Shown here: positions 7,677-11,145 of the stretch, in pieces | Layout: each line of letters begins with the position of its first letter | How positions within the stretch are numbered: position 1 is the stretch's first letter | Source: Rhodoferax sp. | Lineage (GTDB): Bacteria; Pseudomonadota; Gammaproteobacteria; Burkholderiales; Burkholderiaceae_C | DNA: 11,145 nt | Assembly (NCBI GenBank): GCA_020048795.1 | Contig: JAIFMA010000198.1 | Span: 1 to 11,145, forward strand | Reading direction: 5' to 3' | Position numbers and translations under genes: made by a program | Notes under the pieces: generated by a model | Databases searched by the model: none | Told to the model about the DNA's origin: nothing | What the model saw: the letters and a program-made list of their open reading frames with translations, nothing else

Positions 7677-7697
7677 CGAAAACCGCTGCGGTTCTCG
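7677..7697. promoter_or_regulatory. Near-perfect 21-bp palindrome upstream of ETF-QO gene
   Basis: CGA, one mismatch, AACCGC, central T, GCGGTT, mismatch, TCG. It lies 27 nt upstream of the ETF-QO start and could be an operator or a leader hairpin in that transcript. Confidence 0.35.
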
Positions 7698-7748
7698 AAC
7701 ATCGATTGTCGGTTGGAAGAACCATTTTAGATGGGTGGAAATGCGCAT

Positions 7749-7768
7749 AATAGAACGATCGTTCTATT
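7749..7768. promoter_or_regulatory. Perfect 20-bp palindrome, TetR-type operator candidate
   Basis: AATAGAACGATCGTTCTATT is fully symmetric. It ends 17 nt before the dehydrogenase start codon, and overlaps a CATAAT -10 candidate at 7746-7751 on the plus strand and a TATTAT candidate on the minus strand. Length, symmetry and the GAACG-CGTTC core are of the kind bound by TetR-family repressors. It sits between divergent genes and could control both. No regulator gene for it is in the window. Confidence 0.6.
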
Positions 7769-7785
7769 CATAACGGAGATTTGAT

Positions 7786-8568
7786 ATGGCTTACAGCATT
7801 GACCTGGCGGGCCGCGTGGCCTTTATCACCGGTGCCTCCAGCGGCTTGGGTGCCCAATTTGCCCGCACCTTGTCGGGTGCCGGCGCTGCTGTGGTGCTGG
7901 CCAGTCGGCGTGTTGAAAAACTGAAGGACTTGCGGGCCCGGATTGACGGCGAAGGTGGTGATGCGCATGTGATCGAGCTCGACGTGACCGACCACGATTC
8001 GATCAAGTCGGCGGTGGCACATGCCGAGACCGAGGTGGGCTCGATTGACATTCTGGTCAACAACTCGGGTGTCAGCACCACCCAGCGATTGCAGGATGTG
8101 AGCCTGCGTGACTTTGACTTCATGTTTGACACCAACGTCAAGGGTGCCTTTTTTGTTGCGCAAGAGGTCGGCAAGCGCATGCTGGCGCGCTCACAAGGCT
8201 CGGCACCGGGCAGTTTTACCGGCGGGCGCATTGTCAATGTGGCTTCCATGGCGGGCCTGCGGGTGCTGCCAAAAATTGGTGTCTATGCCATGAGCAAGGC
8301 GGCCATGATCCAGATGACCAAAGCCATGGCGCTGGAGTGGGGCAAATTTGGCATCAATGTCAACGCCATCTGCCCCGGCTACATCGATACCGAAATCAAT
8401 CATGCGCATTGGCAGACCGAGCAGGGTCAGAAGCTCATTCAGATGCTGCCGCGCAAGCGGGTTGGCCAGCCGCAAGATCTGGATGCGTTGCTGATCATGC
8501 TGTGTTCGGACCAAAGCCATTTCATCAACGGTGCGGTCATTTCGGCTGATGACGGTTTTGCTGTCTGA
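7786..8568 (+). CDS. Short-chain dehydrogenase/reductase
   Basis: A 260-residue classical SDR, expected to be a cytoplasmic NAD(P)(H)-dependent oxidoreductase. The Rossmann motif TGASSGLG is at 15-22, NNSG at 92-95, the catalytic serine is S154 (NVASMAG), and the catalytic pair is Y167 and K171 in YAMSK; the usual ending INGAVISADDGF is present. Arg41-Arg42 after the second strand suggests NADP(H) preference, but this is inference. The substrate cannot be read from the sequence. The company of a thioesterase and ETF-QO hints at an acyl-CoA or fatty-acid derivative (3-hydroxyacyl-CoA type). ATG 7786 has a GGAG box seven bases upstream. The next gene overlaps its end by 20 nt, so they are probably cotranscribed and translationally coupled. 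The perfect palindrome upstream suggests repressor control. Confidence 0.93.
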   Translation: MAYSIDLAGRVAFITGASSGLGAQFARTLSGAGAAVVLASRRVEKLKDLRARIDGEGGDAHVIELDVTDHDSIKSAVAHAETEVGSIDILVNNSGVSTTQRLQDVSLRDFDFMFDTNVKGAFFVAQEVGKRMLARSQGSAPGSFTGGRIVNVASMAGLRVLPKIGVYAMSKAAMIQMTKAMALEWGKFGINVNAICPGYIDTEINHAHWQTEQGQKLIQMLPRKRVGQPQDLDALLIMLCSDQSHFINGAVISADDGFAV

Positions 8569-9493
8569 CACTGCGCGTCACAGCGCCAGCAAGTTGGGGT
8601 TTGGCATTGCAGCCGGATTGGCCGCCGGTGCCCTGTGGGGCATGGTGTTTGTGGTGCCACGCATGACACCGGGTTTGTCGTCGGTTGATCTGACGGCGGG
8701 CCGTTTTGTCAGCTACGGTGCCATGGCGGCGCTGGTGATGGTGCTGACCTGGCGCACACATACCTGGCCGACCTGGCACCAGGCCCTGACGGCTCTGGGC
8801 ATGAGTTTGCTGGGAGCCACGGGCTATTACCTGCTGCTGGCACAAGCCGTTGTGGCGGCTGGCTCTGAAGTGCCCACGCTGATCATCGGCACCATTCCAA
8901 TCTGGGTCATGTTGCTGGGCAAACCCTTGGGTTTGAAATGGTCGGGTTTGCTGCCAGGCCTGATGTTGACCGCAGGGGGTCTGGGTTTGATGATGTACGC
9001 ATCGCTCTCCAATGCTGCCCAGCTACCGCTGGATGGTGCGCAGTTCTGGTGGGGCGTGACACTGGCGGTGGCGGCCATGGCGAGTTGGACGCTATTTGCG
9101 ATCCTCAATGCGGCCTGGCTCAGACGTCACCCTGAAATCAGCGCCATCGAATGGGCTAACTGGATTGGTATGGCCACCGGTGTTGGTGCCGTGGTGCTCT
9201 GGTTGCTGGCGGGCTCAGAGCTAAAAGTGCTGCTGGCGCTTGATAACGCTGCGCTGATAGCTATCGTTTGTATAGTAACCGGGATCGGCTCGGCTTGGGG
9301 AGCGAGCATTTTGTGGAACCTGGCGAGTCAGCGCCTGAGAGTCAGTCTGTGTGGTCAGCTGATTGTCAGTGAGACGCTGTTTGGACTTCTTTACTCGTTC
9401 ATTTGGGATGGCACTTGGCCGGGCACAGCGCAATGGCTGGCCGCAGCACTGTTCACGCTGGGCATCCTTGCATCGATTCAGGCGCACCGATGA
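8549..9493 (+). CDS. EamA/DMT-superfamily transporter
   Basis: About 314 residues with around ten hydrophobic membrane segments in two repeated halves, the layout of EamA-domain exporters of the drug/metabolite transporter superfamily. Early motifs AAGALWGMVFVVPR and LTAGRFVSYGA, and SETLFGLLYSFIWDG in the second half, are family-like. The protein should sit in the inner membrane and move a small metabolite; the substrate is unknown. Two starts are possible, ATG 8549 (used here) and GTG 8531; both overlap the dehydrogenase gene and neither has a clear ribosome binding site, which fits translational coupling. The stretch at 9218-9280 has odd codon use and repeat-like DNA. Confidence 0.9.
   Translation: MTVLLSDTARHSASKLGFGIAAGLAAGALWGMVFVVPRMTPGLSSVDLTAGRFVSYGAMAALVMVLTWRTHTWPTWHQALTALGMSLLGATGYYLLLAQAVVAAGSEVPTLIIGTIPIWVMLLGKPLGLKWSGLLPGLMLTAGGLGLMMYASLSNAAQLPLDGAQFWWGVTLAVAAMASWTLFAILNAAWLRRHPEISAIEWANWIGMATGVGAVVLWLLAGSELKVLLALDNAALIAIVCIVTGIGSAWGASILWNLASQRLRVSLCGQLIVSETLFGLLYSFIWDGTWPGTAQWLAAALFTLGILASIQAHR
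9218..9280 (+). repeat. Dispersed-repeat-like rare-codon island inside the EamA gene, opposite orientation
   Basis: Read on the minus strand this has GTTACTATACAAACGATAGC, then GCGC, then TATCAAGCGCCAG. The blocks follow the same order as in the gcvP island (CAAA, ATAGC, GCGC, AAG-GC-AG) but in the opposite orientation to the host gene. In the coding frame it uses CTA, AAA, ATA twice, TGT and GTA, unlike the rest of the gene. The open frame is kept and the peptide is hydrophobic, as a membrane segment needs. Confidence 0.35.
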
Positions 9494-9536
9494 ATGACGT
9501 GCGTCAGTGACTGAGGTTCAACTGTAGGAGCAAAGC

Positions 9537-9956
9537 ATGAAATTCGACATTCCCGATGACAAGAAACTGGTGTTTGAGTTGGTGATCCCCATCCGCTGGG
9601 GTGACATGGATGCCATGGGTCACGTCAACAACACCACCTATTTCAGGTATCTTGAGACCGTGCGTATTGACTGGCTGCGTGCCATCGGGGCCATGCCCAA
9701 CCCGCTGGGTGAGGGGCCGGTCATCGTCAACGCGTTCTGCAACTTTCACAAGCAGCTTGAATATCCGGGTGATGTTCGGGTGAAGATGTACACCAGCAAC
9801 CCGGCGCGCACCACCTTTGAGACCTGGGCCACGATGGAGGTACCCGACCAGCCGGACGTGATCTACGCTGCCGGCGGGGCTACCACCATTTGGGTCGACT
9901 TTCCAAAACAGAAAGCGATCGAACTGCCGCAGTGGATGCGCAGTATCGTCGACTGA
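9537..9956 (+). CDS. Acyl-CoA thioesterase, 4HBT hotdog family
   Basis: A 139-residue single hotdog-fold protein expected to hydrolyse an acyl-CoA thioester in the cytoplasm. The signature IRWGDMDAMGHVNNTTYFRY at residues 19-38 is the family hallmark; D25 is at the position of the catalytic acid in 4-hydroxybenzoyl-CoA thioesterase-like enzymes. Length is normal. ATG 9537 has an AGGAG ribosome binding site six bases upstream. It follows the EamA gene by 43 nt and is probably the last gene of the dehydrogenase-transporter-thioesterase unit. It ends one base before the stop codon of the convergent gene, with no terminator seen between them, so the transcripts may overlap. The chain length or aromatic nature of its substrate cannot be told. 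Confidence 0.93.
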   Translation: MKFDIPDDKKLVFELVIPIRWGDMDAMGHVNNTTYFRYLETVRIDWLRAIGAMPNPLGEGPVIVNAFCNFHKQLEYPGDVRVKMYTSNPARTTFETWATMEVPDQPDVIYAAGGATTIWVDFPKQKAIELPQWMRSIVD

Positions 9957-9957
9957 G

Positions 9958-10509
9958 TTATCCGAAAAAATGTCCGCTGGCAATCAGGCGGTCCACCTCG
10001 GCTTCAGCAGCAATCCAGTCGTCCACCGGGTTGCCCAGCGTAAAGCCGCGCCGCTCTGCCATGTAAAACGCTGCCACAGCGACGTAATGGTTGCGCTGCT
10101 CGGTATTTAACACCGGCTTGGGTGCTGTCGAAGGTTTGAGCACTGTCGTGGCGGCTGGCTTCTTGGCGACGGGCTTGGCATCAACGGCGCTTGCTACTGG
10201 TGCAGGAGTTGTTTTGACATCAGCCGGTGCTTTGGCAACTGGTGCAGCAAGCGGGGCAGGAGTTGTTTTGACATCAGCCGGTGCTTTGGCAACTGGCGCA
10301 GCAACCGGGGCAAAAGTTGTTTTGACAGCAGCCGGTGTTTTGGCAACTGGCGCGGCGACCGGGGCAAAAGTTGTCTTGACAGCAGCCGGTTCTTTGGCGA
10401 CTGGCGCGGCAACTTTCTTGGTGGCAACGGGTTTGGCGGCGACCGTCTTTTTGGCGGCTGCTTTTTCAGATGCGGTAGCTGAGCTTGGGGCTTTGGTGGT
10501 AGTGACCAT
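9958..10509 (-). CDS. Histone-H1-like Ala/Lys/Pro-rich protein with DUF2934-like C-terminus
   Basis: A 183-residue protein in two parts. Residues 1-130 are low complexity (Ala, Lys, Pro, Val, Thr) and basic, built largely from an 18-residue repeat of the form APVAKAPADVKTTPAPLA; this resembles bacterial histone-H1-like or other flexible DNA-binding tails. Residues about 134-183 form a compact domain, RNHYVAVAAFYMAERRGF then DDWIAAEAEVDRLI, which matches the DUF2934 pattern (a small helical domain with a DW-AEAE motif). A DNA-binding or nucleoid-associated role is plausible from composition alone and not proven. ATG 10509 has an AGGAG box five bases upstream. It is convergent with the thioesterase gene and downstream of the PAS-LuxR gene by 80 nt. 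Confidence 0.85.
   Translation of the reverse strand: MVTTTKAPSSATASEKAAAKKTVAAKPVATKKVAAPVAKEPAAVKTTFAPVAAPVAKTPAAVKTTFAPVAAPVAKAPADVKTTPAPLAAPVAKAPADVKTTPAPVASAVDAKPVAKKPAATTVLKPSTAPKPVLNTEQRNHYVAVAAFYMAERRGFTLGNPVDDWIAAEAEVDRLIASGHFFG
10196..10399 (-). repeat. 54-bp tandem repeats coding for 18-residue units
   Basis: Units start at 10196 (only 42 bp, one 12-bp block missing), 10238, 10292 and 10346, each opening with ACTGG(T/C)GC on the plus strand; a degenerate copy begins at 10400. The full units are 54 bp, so gain or loss of units keeps the reading frame. The two units nearest the C-terminal end are most alike, which suggests recent duplication. Confidence 0.95.
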
Positions 10510-10589
10510 TGCGTCTCCTGGGGGTTAAAACAAATGGATGGGTCATCAGGGCTAATGCAAAACACATGCCAGACCACGCGCATTATCCA

Positions 10590-11144
10590 TTATCCGGACA
10601 TCAATTTATGCACCAATTCGCCGGTGTTGGCCGCTTTGTACTTACGCATCAGACGTGCGCGGTAGATTTCTATGGTGCGATGGCTGATCAAGAGGACGCG
10701 GCCAATTTGTTTGGAAGTCAGTCCGTCCATCAGATGGGCCGCGACCTCGCGCTCGCGGGCAGTCAGTTCGGCCTTAACCGGGCGGCTCGAGCTCAGGTCC
10801 TCAAAAGTCCAGATACCCGCCTCATGGGGCGCACTCTGATTCAGTGCGCGACCTGTCACATGGCACCAGAAGGTTTCGCCCTTGAAGCGGCCATCGACCC
10901 GTTTCATGATGCGGTCGTCCGCATAGGTGCCGTTTCGGTTGAGGATGGGGGCGATGCGCAGGCCGGTGCGTTCAAACTCCTGCGCGCTCGGATACAGCAG
11001 TTGAAACGACTGCCCCACCAATTGATCCCGGCTGGCTCCAAACATCTCGCACAGGTGACGGTTGCAGTCTTCCATGGTGCGGTTACGCGACAGGGCCAGG
11101 CCCACCGGTGCCATGTCAAAGGCCAGGCGGTAATCAATCTCCAT
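10590..11144 (-). CDS. PAS domain LuxR-family transcriptional regulator
   Basis: A 184-residue regulator with an N-terminal PAS sensor domain (about residues 5-120, with LAFDMAPVGLALSRNR, NRHLCEMFGASRDQLVGQS and WCHVTGRAL) and a C-terminal LuxR/FixJ-type helix-turn-helix (about 126-184, LTAREREVAAHLMDGLTSKQIG then SHRTIEIYRARLMRKY). It has no receiver domain, so it probably senses a ligand or redox state directly through PAS. ATG 11144 is one base from the window edge; the sequence there already matches a typical PAS start, so the gene may be complete, but a longer N-terminus cannot be excluded and the ribosome binding site is not visible. The DUF2934 gene downstream on the same strand could be in the same unit or be a target. 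Confidence 0.93.
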   Translation of the reverse strand: MEIDYRLAFDMAPVGLALSRNRTMEDCNRHLCEMFGASRDQLVGQSFQLLYPSAQEFERTGLRIAPILNRNGTYADDRIMKRVDGRFKGETFWCHVTGRALNQSAPHEAGIWTFEDLSSSRPVKAELTAREREVAAHLMDGLTSKQIGRVLLISHRTIEIYRARLMRKYKAANTGELVHKLMSG

Positions 11145-11145
11145 G

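Noticed and set aside
5959..7725. 588-residue version of ETF-QO starting at 7725
   Set aside because: The 25 extra residues do not resemble ETF-QO or a signal peptide and cross a near-palindrome in the promoter region.
10196..10410. CRISPR array
   Set aside because: The repeats are head-to-tail 54-bp coding units without variable spacers.
10091..10528. Plus-strand Ala/Gly/Thr-rich frame of 145 codons with repeats
   Set aside because: It is the antisense reading of the 54-bp repeats. The minus-strand frame has an AGGAG site and a recognisable C-terminal domain, this one has neither.

Overview
The window looks like a chromosomal segment of a betaproteobacterium, most likely family Comamonadaceae (Rhodoferax/Polaromonas-like). 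I base this on family resemblance of the protein sequences (GcvT, GcvP, ETF-QO and a PAS-LuxR protein typical of the group), moderately high GC, and short dispersed-repeat-like segments of a type I associate with these genomes. No database search was run.

Region 1 (1-4600, minus strand) is a glycine cleavage operon in the order gcvT-gcvH-gcvP. It is preceded by a tandem (two-aptamer) glycine riboswitch at about 4240-4495. Together these genes would oxidise glycine to CO2, ammonia and methylene-tetrahydrofolate, switched by glycine itself. gcvP appears broken, however. A deletion of about 28 nt near position 520 shifts the frame, so the PLP-lysine region is separated from the N-terminal two thirds, and the downstream fragment also carries a REP-like in-frame insertion. 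gcvT has no convincing start codon with a ribosome binding site in its own frame. The operon may be decaying in this strain, or the assembly may be wrong there.

Region 2 (4500-5958) is AT-richer and holds two small membrane-protein genes on the minus strand: an unrecognised protein with one main membrane segment, and a DUF4282 protein. Each is followed by a GCCTAAC heptamer at or just after its stop codon. Two gene-poor stretches of about 300 bases flank the pair.

Region 3 (5925-9956) centres on a divergent promoter region. Leftward runs electron transfer flavoprotein-ubiquinone oxidoreductase, ending in a textbook intrinsic terminator. Rightward runs a short-chain dehydrogenase, an EamA/DMT exporter and a hotdog-fold acyl-CoA thioesterase, probably one transcription unit. 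A perfect 20-bp palindrome of TetR-operator type lies just before the dehydrogenase gene. The gene content suggests acyl-CoA or fatty-acid related redox metabolism, but the substrate is not visible.

Region 4 (9958-11145, minus strand) holds an Ala/Lys/Pro-rich histone-H1-like protein with 54-bp tandem repeats and a C-terminal DUF2934-like domain. Upstream of it is a PAS-LuxR transcriptional regulator whose start codon is at the window edge.

A theme across the window is short rare-codon islands inside conserved genes (gcvP, gcvT, the EamA gene, perhaps ETF-QO). Their DNA resembles one dispersed repeat while the protein sequence stays family-like.
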